A stretch of DNA of 64,000 nucleotides from Nocardia australiensis (GCF_020733705.1 NZ_JAJFZM010000001.1:2542001-2606000); one strand, 5' to 3'; counted from the first letter of the stretch, positions 26,979-36,815 are shown. Notes: generated by a model from the sequence alone, not told the origin. Made by a program: numbers and translations.

Positions 26979-27452
26979 CTATTCGACAGTGACGGAACCG
27001 CGCATCTGCGGGTGCAGCGAGCAAAGGTAGCGGTAGTTGCCAGGGGCGGTGAAGGTGTAGCTCCATTCGCCCTTGTCGAAGATCGGGCTGTTGATGCCCA
27101 TGGCCCGGTCGCCGATGCCCTGCACGGTGTGCGGCACTTTGTCGCTGAATTTCCAGGTCACGGTGTCGCCGACCTTGATGGTTACGTCGGCGGGAGAGAA
27201 CTTCATGTCGTCCACATCGACGGTTACCGCAGCGGATTTCTTATCCGCGGACGCGGACGCGCTCGAGGTAGCCGACGGCGCTGCTTTCGTCGTTGTCGCG
27301 GGGGCGGTGGTCGATTTGTCGGAGCCGCAACCGGTCAGCAATAACAGCGCGGCGAACGTGAATCCGGCTACGACACGGGTGGACCTCGCGCAGCTGACCA
27401 TCGACATGACGGCCAAGCGTAGCCTTCCGGTTATTCGGCCTGTGTCTGCCAT
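26979..27452 (-). CDS. Cupredoxin-like copper-binding lipoprotein
   Basis: The product has 157 residues from ATG 27452, with other possible starts at TTG 27416 and ATG 27407. A signal with lipobox LTGC is followed by a Thr/Ser/Ala/Lys-rich linker, then a plastocyanin-type domain. Type 1 copper ligands are visible as His in VPHTVQ and Cys-x2-His-x2-Met in YLCSLHPQMRG. It should be a membrane-anchored extracytoplasmic electron carrier or copper-binding protein. It has no clear operon partner; glmS ends convergently 65 bp away. A strong AGGAGG sits 17 bases upstream of ATG 27452 but is better placed for an out-of-frame ATG at 27465. Confidence 0.85.
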   Translation of the reverse strand: MADTGRITGRLRLAVMSMVSCARSTRVVAGFTFAALLLLTGCGSDKSTTAPATTTKAAPSATSSASASADKKSAAVTVDVDDMKFSPADVTIKVGDTVTWKFSDKVPHTVQGIGDRAMGINSPIFDKGEWSYTFTAPGNYRYLCSLHPQMRGSVTVE

Positions 27453-27622
27453 CGATGGTGAGCATTCAGCACCTCCTCCCGCAGCGACAGCGCGGCAGTT
27501 CGATGGCGCGTCGTCGCCTCGGCTGAGTGATGTCGTCGCATGGTGGGGTCAGTCGCATGGTGGGAGTTCAATAGAGCCGTCCGGTCCACAGCAGTTCCGA
27601 TCAACGCGATGGAGGCGAGTTA

Positions 27623-29065
27623 ATGTCGGACCAGCGGGGATACTTCACCGCCGACGAGGTGCGGGCGGCCGAAGCCGAGCTGTTCACCCGAGTCCCGGAC
27701 GGGGTGCCGATGCAACGCGCCGCGTACGGTCTGGCCACGATCGTCGCGAGGGAATTGCGCGCGAGAACCGGTGGGATTGCCGGACGATCGGTCACACTGC
27801 TGGTCGGCTCGGGTGACAACGGAGGCGACACCCTGTGGGCCGGATCGATGCTGCGCCGCCGCGGCGTCACCGTCACCGCCGTGCTGTTGAATCCCGAACG
27901 CGCACACGCGGCAGGGCTCGCCGCGCTGCGAAACTCCGGTGGGCGAGTGCGATCCGAAATCGGCGATCCCGACCTGGTGGTGGATGGCATCGTCGGCATC
28001 TCCGGGCGCGGAGCGCTGCGACCCAATGCCGCCGAACTCGTTGCGACGGTCGATGTTCCGATTATCGCGGCGGATCTGCCCAGCGGCGTCGATCCGGATA
28101 CCGGTGCGGTCGATGGCCCGGCCGTGCGAGCTGATGTCACTGTCGCATTCGGCGCCTACAAGCCGGTTCACGTCCTGGCCGCACCGCATTGCGGGCGAAT
28201 CGAATTGGTACCCATCGGCTTACGCTTGCTGGAACCGAACCTGGCCGCGCTGGAACCCGCGTCGATCGGTGCGAGCTGGCCGGTGCCTGGTCCCGCCGAC
28301 GATAAATACACCCAGGGTGTCACCGGTGTATGCGCGGGCAGCGCAACGTATCCGGGCGCCGCGGTCCTGTGCACCGGAGCCGCGGTCGCGGCGACCTCGG
28401 GCATGGTCCGCTACACCGGTGCCGGCGCGGCCAGCGTACTGGCACATTTCCCCGAGGTCATCGCCGCGCCGAGTTTCGCGCAGACCGGTCGAGTCCAGGC
28501 TTGGGTATTCGGCCCAGGGGCGGGCACCGACGCCGACGCACAGGCCCGGCTCGCCGAAGTCCTCGCCACCGATGTTCCGGTTGTCATCGACGCCGATGGT
28601 CTCACCATGCTCGGCGCCGATCCCAGCCTTGTCCGCGGCCGTTGCGCCGCGACCGTACTGACCCCGCACGCAGGGGAATTTGCCAGGCTGGCCGGACGCG
28701 ACGCAGGTCAGGATCGAGTTGGCGCCGTCCGCGCGCTCGCGGACTCCTGGCAGGTCACCATCCTGCTGAAGGGCCGCGCCACCCTTGTCGCGGCCCCGGG
28801 CGCACCGGTACTCGTCAACGAAGCGGGCGGCTCCTGGGCCTCGACCGCGGGCGCGGGCGATGTCCTCGCCGGCCTCATCGGCGCCCTACTCGCCGCGGGG
28901 CACAACCCCGCCTGGTCCGCCGCTGCCGCCGCCCGCGTCCATTCCCTCGCCGCGAACCTCGCCGCCTACCAAAACCGCCCGGCCGCAGCCCCCATCTCGG
29001 CGACTCCACTACTCGAATACATCCGCTCCGCCATCGGCAACCTGCGAGCTCTCGCCGTCGACTGA
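27623..29065 (+). CDS. nnr: Bifunctional NAD(P)H-hydrate epimerase / ADP-dependent dehydratase
   Basis: The 480-residue fusion repairs damaged NADHX and NADPHX. The N-terminal epimerase domain (about 1-200) has VGSGDNGGDTL and DLPSGVDPDTG. The C-terminal dehydratase (about 215-480) has the ribokinase-like LTPHAGEFARL, LKGRATLV and STAGAGDVLAG. It starts at ATG 27623 behind GGAGGCGAG. In mycobacteria nnr lies between glmS and alr, as here. The upstream region is shared with the divergent cupredoxin gene. Confidence 0.95.
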   Translation: MSDQRGYFTADEVRAAEAELFTRVPDGVPMQRAAYGLATIVARELRARTGGIAGRSVTLLVGSGDNGGDTLWAGSMLRRRGVTVTAVLLNPERAHAAGLAALRNSGGRVRSEIGDPDLVVDGIVGISGRGALRPNAAELVATVDVPIIAADLPSGVDPDTGAVDGPAVRADVTVAFGAYKPVHVLAAPHCGRIELVPIGLRLLEPNLAALEPASIGASWPVPGPADDKYTQGVTGVCAGSATYPGAAVLCTGAAVAATSGMVRYTGAGAASVLAHFPEVIAAPSFAQTGRVQAWVFGPGAGTDADAQARLAEVLATDVPVVIDADGLTMLGADPSLVRGRCAATVLTPHAGEFARLAGRDAGQDRVGAVRALADSWQVTILLKGRATLVAAPGAPVLVNEAGGSWASTAGAGDVLAGLIGALLAAGHNPAWSAAAAARVHSLAANLAAYQNRPAAAPISATPLLEYIRSAIGNLRALAVD

Positions 29066-29294
29066 CCTGCGCCAGCCCCTCGTCGGTGGCACCTGCTTGC
29101 CGCATTACCGCAAACCGGTTTCAGTCAGAATTCGGCGCCCCCATTACACTCATGCCGAAGCCAACGCAACACATGGTTTCATAACGACATGGGCAACTCG
29201 CCGGGTACGCCCAAAACTTGGCCGAATACTGTCGGTCGCCAACGCTGACCATCTGGTACCCGGTCTGGCCAAAAAAACGCGGAGAGGCGGGATA

Positions 29295-30416
29295 GTGCAG
29301 GTTGAGACGGTCGTCGATCTGGACGCCATTGCTCACAATGTGCGCGTCCTGCGTGAGCATGCCGGTGACGCCGCCGTGATGGTGGTGGTGAAGGCCGACG
29401 GCTACAACCATGGTGCCGTCGAGGTCGGGCGGGCCGCGCTGGCGGCAGGGGCGGCCGAACTCGGTGTCACCACGATCGATGAAGCGGTCGCGTTGCGCGC
29501 CGCGGGCATCGAGGCACCGATCCTGTGCTGGCTGAACAACTCCGACGCGGACTTCGGCGCGGCTATTTCCGCCGATATCGAGATCGGCGTGTCTTCACTC
29601 GCACACCTTCGCGCCGTCGAGGCGGCCGCGCTCCGCGTCGGCCGCTGCGCGATCGTCACCCTCAAGGTCGATACCGGCCTCAACCGCAATGGCATATCGG
29701 CGACCGAATATCCGCAGGTGCTCGCGGCGCTGCGCGCCCTCGTCGACGATCATGTGGTGCGGTTCCGGGCGGTCTTCTCCCATCTCGCGCACGCCGACGA
29801 ACCTGATCATCCGATGATCGATATGCAACGTGATCGCTTCCTCGAAGCCATCGCCACCGCCAAGGAATATGGCCTGGAGCCCGAATTGGTACACCTGGCG
29901 AATTCGGCGGCCACCCTGACCCGCCCCGATCTGGCGTTCGACATGGTGCGCCCCGGTATCGCCGCGTACGGACTGACCCCAGTTCCTGAGGTCTCCGATT
30001 TCGGATTGCGTCCGGCGATGACCTTCCAGGCCAGGGTGGTGCTGGTGAAGAAGGTCGCCGCGGGGGAGGGCGTGTCCTACGGTCACCAGTGGATCGCGCC
30101 ACACGACACCACCGTCGCGCTCGTCCCGGCCGGATACGCCGACGGTGTATTCCGCAATCTGAGCGGTCGTTTCGAGGTGCTGCTCGGCGGGGCGCTGCGA
30201 CCCAACGTCGGCCGGGTCTGTATGGACCAGTTCGTCGTCGATATGGGCGACAACGCGGCGGGCGTCGTGGAGGGTGATACCGCGGTCCTGTTCGGCGGCG
30301 CCGATGGCGAACCGCGCGCCCAGGACTGGGCCGACGCGCTCGGGACAATCCACTACGAGGTCGTATGTTCTCCGCGCGGCCGAGTGATTCGACGGCATAT
30401 GGGTGGCATCGGATGA
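29295..30416 (+). CDS. alr: Alanine racemase
   Basis: The 373-residue PLP enzyme makes D-alanine for peptidoglycan. It starts at GTG 29295 behind GGAGAGGCGG; a long open frame upstream to 28785 lies over nnr and is not coding. The PLP lysine is in VVVKADGYNHG and the second catalytic base Tyr is in GVSYGHQW. The C-terminal domain has GRVCMDQFVVD. It overlaps the next gene in ATGA. The downstream order (hydrolase, tsaE, tsaB, rimI, tsaD) is that of mycobacteria. Confidence 0.97.
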   Translation: MQVETVVDLDAIAHNVRVLREHAGDAAVMVVVKADGYNHGAVEVGRAALAAGAAELGVTTIDEAVALRAAGIEAPILCWLNNSDADFGAAISADIEIGVSSLAHLRAVEAAALRVGRCAIVTLKVDTGLNRNGISATEYPQVLAALRALVDDHVVRFRAVFSHLAHADEPDHPMIDMQRDRFLEAIATAKEYGLEPELVHLANSAATLTRPDLAFDMVRPGIAAYGLTPVPEVSDFGLRPAMTFQARVVLVKKVAAGEGVSYGHQWIAPHDTTVALVPAGYADGVFRNLSGRFEVLLGGALRPNVGRVCMDQFVVDMGDNAAGVVEGDTAVLFGGADGEPRAQDWADALGTIHYEVVCSPRGRVIRRHMGGIG

Positions 30417-31513
30417 GTAGATCGAAACTGTTGGAATGTGGTGGTGCCATGCTGCGCGGCGGAATGGCGACCGCGGGCGCGGTCGGTGCGCTGGCCGGTG
30501 TACACGCGCTGCGGCGGGCGGGAGCACAGGTGCTGTGGCCTGCCCGCCGCGACGAATACCGTGACGAGAATTTCGCGCTGATCGACGAGGATCGCGGGAA
30601 TGTGGTGCTCGCCGAGGACGGGGTGCGGCTGGCCACCAGGGAATGCGGTCCCGAGGACGCGCCGGTCACCGTGATTTTCGTGCACGGCCTCTGTAACAGC
30701 ATGGCGTCGTTCCACTTTCAGCGACGCGACCTGGAAAAGCGTTGGGGCCCACTGGCTCGCCTGGTGTTCTTCGATCAGCGTGGCCACGGTGATTCCGGCA
30801 CGCCGGCCACCAAGAGCTGCACGGTCGCCCAGCTCGGCCGCGATCTGGCCGCGGTAATCGAGTCGCGCGCACCGGCGGGACCGGTTGTGCTGGTTGGGCA
30901 TTCGCTGGGTGGGATGGCTGTGCTCGCCGCGGCCGCGCAATTCCCGGATCTGTTCGCCGCGCGCGTTATCGGTATCGGTCTGCTCTCGACAGCGGCCGCG
31001 GAGGTCACCTCGACCGGGATCGCGCAACTACTCCGTCATCCGGCGGTCGATGGATTTCGGCTCGCCGTGCACACCGCACCGGCACTCGTCCAGGCGAGTC
31101 GTGTCATCGCACGGCATGTGATCACGCCGATTCTGCACGTCAGCTCCTATTGCGGACCGGTGAGCCCGACTCTGTCCCGATTCACCACCATGATGATCGA
31201 TCGCACCCCGGTCGAAACGATCGTGAAATTCCTCAAAGCGATCGAGTTGCACGATGAATCGGCGGCCCTGCCGATCCTGGAGCGGCGCCCGGCGCTGGTC
31301 GTCGGTGGCACCCACGATCTGGTGATCCCGTTCCGCAACTCCCGCGCACTGGCGCGCGCGCTGCCCGAGAGCGAACTCATCCGTCTCGACGGCGCCGCGC
31401 ATATGGCGCACCTGCAGTTCCCGGACATCGTCAACGACGCGCTGGATCGACTACTGGTGCGGGCCTGTGCGATCGAGCGCGCGGCTACCGCGTCGGAGGC
31501 ACTCGGTGGCTGA
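30413..31513 (+). CDS. Alpha/beta hydrolase in the alr-tsa operon
   Basis: The product has 366 residues. ATG 30413 overlaps the alr stop, so the two are translationally coupled. The first 40 residues carry a hydrophobic Ala/Gly stretch that could anchor it in the membrane. It has VIFVHGLCNSM (oxyanion loop), FFDQRGHGDSG, the nucleophile GHSLGGMA and a His in GAAHMAHL, so the triad appears complete. Its substrate is unknown; its stable location between alr and tsaE in this group suggests a cell-envelope or lipid role. Confidence 0.88.
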   Translation: MSRSKLLECGGAMLRGGMATAGAVGALAGVHALRRAGAQVLWPARRDEYRDENFALIDEDRGNVVLAEDGVRLATRECGPEDAPVTVIFVHGLCNSMASFHFQRRDLEKRWGPLARLVFFDQRGHGDSGTPATKSCTVAQLGRDLAAVIESRAPAGPVVLVGHSLGGMAVLAAAAQFPDLFAARVIGIGLLSTAAAEVTSTGIAQLLRHPAVDGFRLAVHTAPALVQASRVIARHVITPILHVSSYCGPVSPTLSRFTTMMIDRTPVETIVKFLKAIELHDESAALPILERRPALVVGGTHDLVIPFRNSRALARALPESELIRLDGAAHMAHLQFPDIVNDALDRLLVRACAIERAATASEALGG

Positions 31514-31958
31514 GCGGCGACAGCGCATCCTGCCTAAGGTCGAGGACACCGAAGCGTTTGGGCGTGAACTCGCCACCGAACTGCGTGCCGGTGACCTGGT
31601 GGTGCTCGACGGTCCGCTCGGTGCGGGCAAGACAGCGCTGACGCGTGGCATTGCCGCCGGACTCGGCGTGCGGGGGCGGGTCAGTTCGCCGACGTTCATC
31701 ATTGCCCGCCAGCACCGGGCCGGGCAGCGCGAAGGCGCAGAACCGGTGCCGCTGGTGCATGTGGACGCGTATCGGCTCGGCGGCGACCTCGACGAACTGG
31801 ATGCCCTGGATCTAGACACGGATCTGCATCACGCGGTCGTGGTCGTGGAGTGGGGCAGCGGTGTGGTCGAGCATCTGGCCGAGCGTCACCTGTACGTGCT
31901 GTTGTCGCGGGAACCGGATTCCGAGGTGCGCACAGCCATCTGGGAATGGGTGCATTAG
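31506..31958 (+). CDS. tsaE: tRNA t6A biosynthesis ATPase TsaE
   Basis: The product has 150 residues from GTG 31506, whose codon overlaps the end of the hydrolase gene. Walker A is GPLGAGKTAL, followed by VSSPTFIIARQH and LVHVDAYRL, and a late VVVVEWGSG, all typical of the family. TsaE powers the TsaB-TsaD complex that adds threonylcarbamoyl to A37 of ANN-decoding tRNAs. tsaB and tsaD follow in the same operon. Confidence 0.95.
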   Translation: MAERRQRILPKVEDTEAFGRELATELRAGDLVVLDGPLGAGKTALTRGIAAGLGVRGRVSSPTFIIARQHRAGQREGAEPVPLVHVDAYRLGGDLDELDALDLDTDLHHAVVVVEWGSGVVEHLAERHLYVLLSREPDSEVRTAIWEWVH

Positions 31959-32013
31959 CTACTGCATAGCTCCGCGCCGGTCGCACCTACCAACCGGTAT
32001 CGTTAGGCCAATC

Positions 32014-32721
32014 ATGCTTGTACTAGCCGTCGACACCGCGACACCCGCCGTTACAGCGGGATTGGTGGAACTGGAGCAGGCCACCTCGGTGGGGTCGGCC
32101 GGGGTGGCCACCACGGCCGGCGTGCGTACCCTCGCGTCTCGCGTGCGGGTCGATCCCCGCGCGCACGCCGAGGTGCTCACTCCGCAAATCCTCGAATGTC
32201 TCACCGAGGCAGGCCGTTCCAGGTCCGATATCACCGCCGTTGTGGTCGGTATCGGCCCCGGCCCGTTTACCGGTCTTCGGGTCGGAATGGCCACCGCCGC
32301 CGCATTCGGTGATGCGCTGAACATTCCGGTGCACGGGGTGTGCAGTCTCGACACGATCGCCGCCGACGCCGCGGCCGATCTCGCCGCGGACAGCGAGCTA
32401 CTCGTCGTCACCGACGCGCGCAGGCGCGAGGTGTACTGGGCGCGCTACCGCGACGGTGTGCGCGTCGCAGGGCCGGATGTGACCAAGCCCGCGGACCTGG
32501 ACGCACCGCACGCCACCGTGATTGCCGGATCGGCCTCGCACGTCGACTTCTTCGATCTGCCGGTGCTGCCGGTGGAAACTCCTTCGCCCGCCGGGCTGGT
32601 GCGCGTCGCGGCTGATGAGTTACTCGTCGGTGCCGCGCCGCGACCGCTGGTCCCGATGTATCTGCGCAGGCCGGACGCGGTCGAACGCAGCTATCGCACC
32701 CTCGACCCGACGGGAGCGTGA
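32014..32721 (+). CDS. tsaB: tRNA t6A biosynthesis protein TsaB
   Basis: The product has 235 residues from ATG 32014 (MLVLAVDTATPAVTAGL). It has the ASKHA fold with GIGPGPFTGLRVGMATA and the HGVCSLDTIA block. TsaB has no active site of its own and serves as the scaffold partner of TsaD. The frame upstream to 31861 overlaps tsaE and is not used. It is followed immediately by rimI. Confidence 0.94.
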   Translation: MLVLAVDTATPAVTAGLVELEQATSVGSAGVATTAGVRTLASRVRVDPRAHAEVLTPQILECLTEAGRSRSDITAVVVGIGPGPFTGLRVGMATAAAFGDALNIPVHGVCSLDTIAADAAADLAADSELLVVTDARRREVYWARYRDGVRVAGPDVTKPADLDAPHATVIAGSASHVDFFDLPVLPVETPSPAGLVRVAADELLVGAAPRPLVPMYLRRPDAVERSYRTLDPTGA

Positions 32722-32726
32722 GATCG

Positions 32727-33233
32727 ATGACGATCCGAATCGAGCCGATGGACGGCGTGGACATCGAGCGCTGCGTCGAACTCGAGCAACTGCTGTTCCC
32801 CGAGGACGATCCGTGGCAGGCGGTGTCGTTCCGATCGGAGCTGGCCGCGCCGCATAACTGGTACATCGTCGCTCGCGACGATGACGGGCGAATGGTCGGT
32901 TACGCGGGCGCCGCCCTGCTCGGTGACGAGCAACACCCCGAGGCCGAGGTGCATACCATCGGTGTCGATCCGTGCTGCCATCGTGCTGGCGTCGGCACGC
33001 TGCTGCTGGAGGCGCTGCTCGCCGAGGCAGGCAAGCGTGGCGGGCCGGTATTTCTCGAGGTCCGTACCGACAACGCCCCGGCGATCGCGATGTACGCCAA
33101 GCACGGCTTCCACATCATCGGGCTGCGCAAGAACTATTACCACCCGAGCGGTGCCGACGCCTACACCATGCGCAGGCCGGCGCTGACCGGAGCGGCCGCG
33201 GCCTGGGATATGGCCAAGGAGGTGCTGTCGTGA
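32727..33233 (+). CDS. rimI: Ribosomal protein S18-alanine N-acetyltransferase (GNAT)
   Basis: The product has 168 residues from ATG 32727 behind GGGAG; a GTG at 32718 overlaps the tsaB stop but sits too close to that site. The acetyl-CoA loop reads [19 protein letters not shown], and the C-terminal [22 protein letters not shown] is typical of RimI. It acetylates the N-terminus of S18 and possibly other proteins. The gene is embedded between tsaB and tsaD. Confidence 0.93.
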   Translation: MTIRIEPMDGVDIERCVELEQLLFPEDDPWQAVSFRSELAAPHNWYIVARDDDGRMVGYAGAALLGDEQHPEAEVHTIGVDPCCHRAGVGTLLLEALLAEAGKRGGPVFLEVRTDNAPAIAMYAKHGFHIIGLRKNYYHPSGADAYTMRRPALTGAAAAWDMAKEVLS

Positions 33234-34273
33234 TTGTCATGGGCATCGAAAGCTCTTGTGACGAAACGGGAGTCGGCGTCGTGCGTAGGCTCCCCGATGG
33301 CAGCTGCGAACTGCTCGCCGACGAGGTTGCCTCCAGTGTCGAGCAGCACGCGCGTTTCGGCGGTGTGGTCCCGGAAATCGCCTCGCGCGCCCACCTGGAG
33401 GCCGTCGTGCCCGCGATGCGCAGGGCGCTTGCGACCGCGGGCATCGCCAAGCCCGACGCGCTGGCAGTGACCATCGGTCCGGGACTGGCCGGTGCGCTGC
33501 TGGTCGGGGTCGCCGCCGCGAAAGCCTATGCGGCAGCGTGGGATGTACCGTTCTACGCGCTGAATCATCTCGGCGGGCATGTCGCAGTGGACACCCTCGA
33601 ACACGGGCCGATGCCGCCGTGCGTCGCGCTGCTGGTCTCCGGTGGGCACACCCATCTGTTGCACGTCACCGATCTGGCCGCGCCGATCATCGAGCTCGGC
33701 AGCACTGTCGATGACGCGGCGGGTGAGGCGTTCGACAAGGTCGCCCGCCTGCTCGGCCTGGGTTTTCCCGGTGGGCCCGCGCTCGACGCCGCGGCGCGCG
33801 GCGGTGATCCGAACGCGATCGCCTTCCCACGCGGCATGACCGGACCCCGCGATCCGCGCTACGACTTCTCCTTCTCCGGACTGAAAACGGCGGTGGCCCG
33901 CTACGTGGAGGCGGCCCAGCGCAATGGCTTCACCGCCGCCGAACTGCCGATCCGCGATATCGCGGCCTCTTTTCAGGAATCGGTCGCCGACGTGCTCACC
34001 ATGAAAGCGGTGCGCGCGGCGCAGGATGTCGGGGTCGACACCCTTGTCCTCGGCGGCGGCGCCACGGCCAACTCCCGAATCCGCTCGCTGGCCGAAGAGC
34101 GCTGTGCGGCAGCGGGTTTGACACTTCGTGTGCCGAAACCCCGGCTGTGTACCGATAACGGCGTAATGATCGCGGCGCTCGCCGCGCATGTAATCGCGGG
34201 CGGCGCAATACCTTCCCCGTTGACGGTCGCGACGGATCCCGGACTGCCGGTCTCGGTCAGCCAGGTCCACTGA
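33230..34273 (+). CDS. tsaD: tRNA N6-adenosine threonylcarbamoyltransferase TsaD
   Basis: The product has 347 residues from GTG 33230, overlapping the rimI stop (GTGA), with AAGGAGG 6 bases before. It starts [17 protein letters not shown]; metal-binding His are in [10 protein letters not shown], and SGGHTHLL and the C-terminal [13 protein letters not shown] are family marks. It transfers the threonylcarbamoyl group to A37 of tRNA with TsaB and TsaE. Last gene of the operon, convergent with the Hsp70-like gene. Confidence 0.97.
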   Translation: MIVMGIESSCDETGVGVVRRLPDGSCELLADEVASSVEQHARFGGVVPEIASRAHLEAVVPAMRRALATAGIAKPDALAVTIGPGLAGALLVGVAAAKAYAAAWDVPFYALNHLGGHVAVDTLEHGPMPPCVALLVSGGHTHLLHVTDLAAPIIELGSTVDDAAGEAFDKVARLLGLGFPGGPALDAAARGGDPNAIAFPRGMTGPRDPRYDFSFSGLKTAVARYVEAAQRNGFTAAELPIRDIAASFQESVADVLTMKAVRAAQDVGVDTLVLGGGATANSRIRSLAEERCAAAGLTLRVPKPRLCTDNGVMIAALAAHVIAGGAIPSPLTVATDPGLPVSVSQVH

Positions 34274-34290
34274 CCCGGTCGTTGCTGTCC

Positions 34291-35847
34291 CTACGGTGAC
34301 TGATTCGGCGGCTCGGCTGAGCCCGCGGAACCGGAATTCGCCTTGGGGATCAGGGGAACTCCCGATCTCGCGGGCGCTTGGGTCGGTTCGGCACTCGGTA
34401 CCGGGGTCTCGGCGGCCCCGCTGTGCTCGGGTGTGGTTGAGGAGCTTGTGGGCGGCGCGGATGGATTGCCGAACAACGGGCCGAGCAATTCCGGGAACGG
34501 GATAGGTGGCAGGTTCGGGTCCGGGCGCAGCGTGGGCTGCGTCGGGGTCGTGGTCGGCCCGGTCGTCGGTGTGGGGGTCACGCTGGGGTGGGTGGTTGAC
34601 TGGGGCCGGTCGTCGGTGACCGACGGGGAACCGCTGTCGGTTGGGCGATTGGTGCTTTCCTGATTCTGGCTGGTGGCCGTGCCCCCGCTGGTCGACGGCA
34701 GCACCGCCGAGGTCTGCGACGGAGGCAAATGGGTGCTGCTGGTGGTACCCGCGGGGGAGATATCGTCATCGGCGGTCGGCGCGAACGTCTTGACCCCGTA
34801 GCCGATGATCAGCCCGACCACGACCACCGCTCCGGTGAGCGTGCCGACGACCTTGGCGAAGGTGCCGCCCGGTGCGTCGGGACCGAGCGTGCCCACCGGG
34901 AAGGCCGATGGCTGCGCGGCGTCGGCGACCAGTGCGGCGCCCTTGGCTATCGCGGCCTCCGGATCGGGCACGGTGAGCACCGGCACATCGAGCTCGGCGC
35001 TGAGCCTGGTGACCACTGCGGGGATATGCGCGCCGCCGCCGATCACGGCGACCGCCTGCGGGAATTTGGGTGCCCGCGCGAACACCCCGGTGGCGAAGAC
35101 CGCTGTCTCGCCGAGTAGTTCGGCGATCAGCTCCTCGAAATCGGCCCTGGTCAGCTTTAGCGGCTGCCCCGCGACGTGGTCGATGGTGACGGCGGGCGCA
35201 ATGGACAGGTGTTCCTTCGCGGCACGGCCGCGATTGGTCAACATGCCACGATTCGGCCGGGTGCCACGGCGGGCGTAGTGCAGGTCGACGAGGTGGTGAT
35301 AGATGAGCTCGTCGATGGTGTTGCCGCTGATCGCGGTCGTGCGCTCGGTATGCAGGACGGTGCCGTCGACCTGATCGGCGACCGTAACGGTCAGTCCGGA
35401 CGCGCCGAGGTCGATGATCGCGACCGTCTCGTAGCGGTCCACCAGGCCGGTATGACGCAGGTATGCCAGCGCCGCGGTGCCCTCCGGGATCAGCTGCAGG
35501 TCGCGCTGTTTGCCGGTGGCCGAGCGGATCAGCTGAGCCTGTTCCTTACTGCGATAGGCGACCGCGACACTGGTCGGCGGCCAACTGGACGCCGATTCCA
35601 GCCCGATCGAATGCGCGCCCGCGAAACGAGCGCCGACCGGGTGCGCGACATCGCGCGGCGATTGTGTGGTCGGAAGCTGGGTCGTCATGAGCTCGATCGA
35701 TGACGCCACCAGATCGCCGAGATCGGAGTGAGCGGCGTCGGCCGAGACGACGCGGTAGTCGAAAACCTGGGCGCCGTTGGACGCGGTGGAAACGAGCGCC
35801 GAGCAAACGACCTCGTTCCCGGCTGAGATGCCGAGTGAGGTTCGCAT
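34291..35847 (-). CDS. Hsp70-fold protein with membrane anchor and Pro/Thr-rich tail
   Basis: The product has 518 residues from ATG 35847 behind GGGAGGTGAC. The N-terminal part is a clear Hsp70/actin-type ATPase: LGISAGNEVV (phosphate 1), AIIDLGASGLTVTVAD (phosphate 2) and VAVIGGGAHIPAVVTRL with AIAKGAALV (adenosine site). There is no substrate-binding domain. A transmembrane helix (about 335-355) is followed by a long Pro/Thr/Ser-rich region that is probably extracytoplasmic. Related proteins occur in mycobacteria near envelope genes. Its gene is divergent from groES, with 668 bp between. A role in envelope protein handling is inferred only. Confidence 0.85.
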   Translation of the reverse strand: MRTSLGISAGNEVVCSALVSTASNGAQVFDYRVVSADAAHSDLGDLVASSIELMTTQLPTTQSPRDVAHPVGARFAGAHSIGLESASSWPPTSVAVAYRSKEQAQLIRSATGKQRDLQLIPEGTAALAYLRHTGLVDRYETVAIIDLGASGLTVTVADQVDGTVLHTERTTAISGNTIDELIYHHLVDLHYARRGTRPNRGMLTNRGRAAKEHLSIAPAVTIDHVAGQPLKLTRADFEELIAELLGETAVFATGVFARAPKFPQAVAVIGGGAHIPAVVTRLSAELDVPVLTVPDPEAAIAKGAALVADAAQPSAFPVGTLGPDAPGGTFAKVVGTLTGAVVVVGLIIGYGVKTFAPTADDDISPAGTTSSTHLPPSQTSAVLPSTSGGTATSQNQESTNRPTDSGSPSVTDDRPQSTTHPSVTPTPTTGPTTTPTQPTLRPDPNLPPIPFPELLGPLFGNPSAPPTSSSTTPEHSGAAETPVPSAEPTQAPARSGVPLIPKANSGSAGSAEPPNQSP

Positions 35848-36515
35848 GTCACCTCCCTTCGAGCGGATGGTCATCGTGTTGCCGACCATCTCGAATGGAC
35901 TGCCGAACTTCTCGCTTGGCTGGCGAGCGATTCGGCCTCGGGATCCGGCCGACCCGTTGTCCGGATGGGTCGCTGTGGACGGCCATGGATCACGTGTGGT
36001 CTTGCCCTCTGGTGAAGCTTGTTCGCTTGTACTGTGACTGCTCGGCAGTTGGCGTAGTGTCGGGACGCTTTGTGCCGCTGACTATTTGGTAACGCTCCGT
36101 TCGCCCCGGTGTCGCCGCCCCCATGACGAGGGCAGCGAGCTCAGAGCGCCCGTTGTCCATACTGTCACAATCCGTTATCCGAACGTTACAGATTTGCTGA
36201 TCTCTTGGGAAGCTCTCAGAGATGTGGGTATGGCGTGATACGAGCCACCGATATTCGGACCGGGCGGCAAATTGGCACAACCCAACCTTGAGCGCTGGCA
36301 CTCTCATGTATAGAGTGCTAGTCGGCACTGAAAGTAGTGCTTGTGCCAATTTGACCACTGGCAGGGGTCCCGGCACCCGCGACGACGGGGCTATGCGCAG
36401 GGTCAGCATCGTGACCACTGGCGACTGCTTGCGGTCGCTCGATACAACACGACACCGATGGTCCGGGACAACAGTTCCGGACGACCGTATATCCCCTGAA
36501 AGTGGAGGGCTCAAC
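35848..36515. other. Divergent regulatory region between the Hsp70-like gene and groES
   Basis: This 668-base spacer holds no supported gene. It contains the CIRCE operator at 36295-36321 and the flanking inverted repeat ATTGGCACAA (36271-36280) / TTGTGCCAAT (36341-36350). The groES leader between CIRCE and the start is almost 200 bases long. The part near 35850-36200 probably serves the minus-strand gene. Confidence 0.6.
36295..36321 (+). promoter_or_regulatory. CIRCE operator (HrcA site) of groES-groEL1
   Basis: CTGGCACTC, nine bases, then GAGTGCTAG: the full 9-9-9 CIRCE inverted repeat. A TATAGA that could be the -10 element overlaps its right half, and TTGAGC lies upstream. HrcA binding here would repress the groESL operon until heat stress. 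Confidence 0.92.
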
Positions 36516-36815
36516 GTGGCGAGCGTGAACATCAAGCCGCTCGAGGACAAGATCCTCGTCCAGGCCAACGAGGCCGAGACGACGACGGCCTCCGGCCTGG
36601 TCATCCCCGACACGGCGAAGGAGAAGCCGCAGGAGGGCACCGTCATCGCCGTCGGACAGGGTCGCGTCACCGATAAGGGTGACCGTATCCCGGTCGACGT
36701 CAAGGAGGGTGACACCGTCATCTACAGCAAGTACGGCGGCACCGAGATCAAGTACCAGGGCGAGGAATACCTCATCCTGTCGGCGCGCGACGTGCTGGCC
36801 GTCGTCACCAAGTGA
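36516..36815 (+). CDS. groES: Co-chaperonin GroES
   Basis: The product has 99 residues from GTG 36516 behind GTGGAGGGC. The start [14 protein letters not shown] and [15 protein letters not shown] (mobile loop) define the family, and the end VLAVVTK is typical. It caps the GroEL ring during folding. It is the first gene after the CIRCE operator, followed 136 bp later by groEL1. Confidence 0.97.
   Translation: MASVNIKPLEDKILVQANEAETTTASGLVIPDTAKEKPQEGTVIAVGQGRVTDKGDRIPVDVKEGDTVIYSKYGGTEIKYQGEEYLILSARDVLAVVTK

Noticed and set aside
28785..29294. Upstream extension of the alr frame
   Set aside because: It overlaps nnr completely in another frame and the alr product has normal length from GTG 29295 with a good ribosome site.
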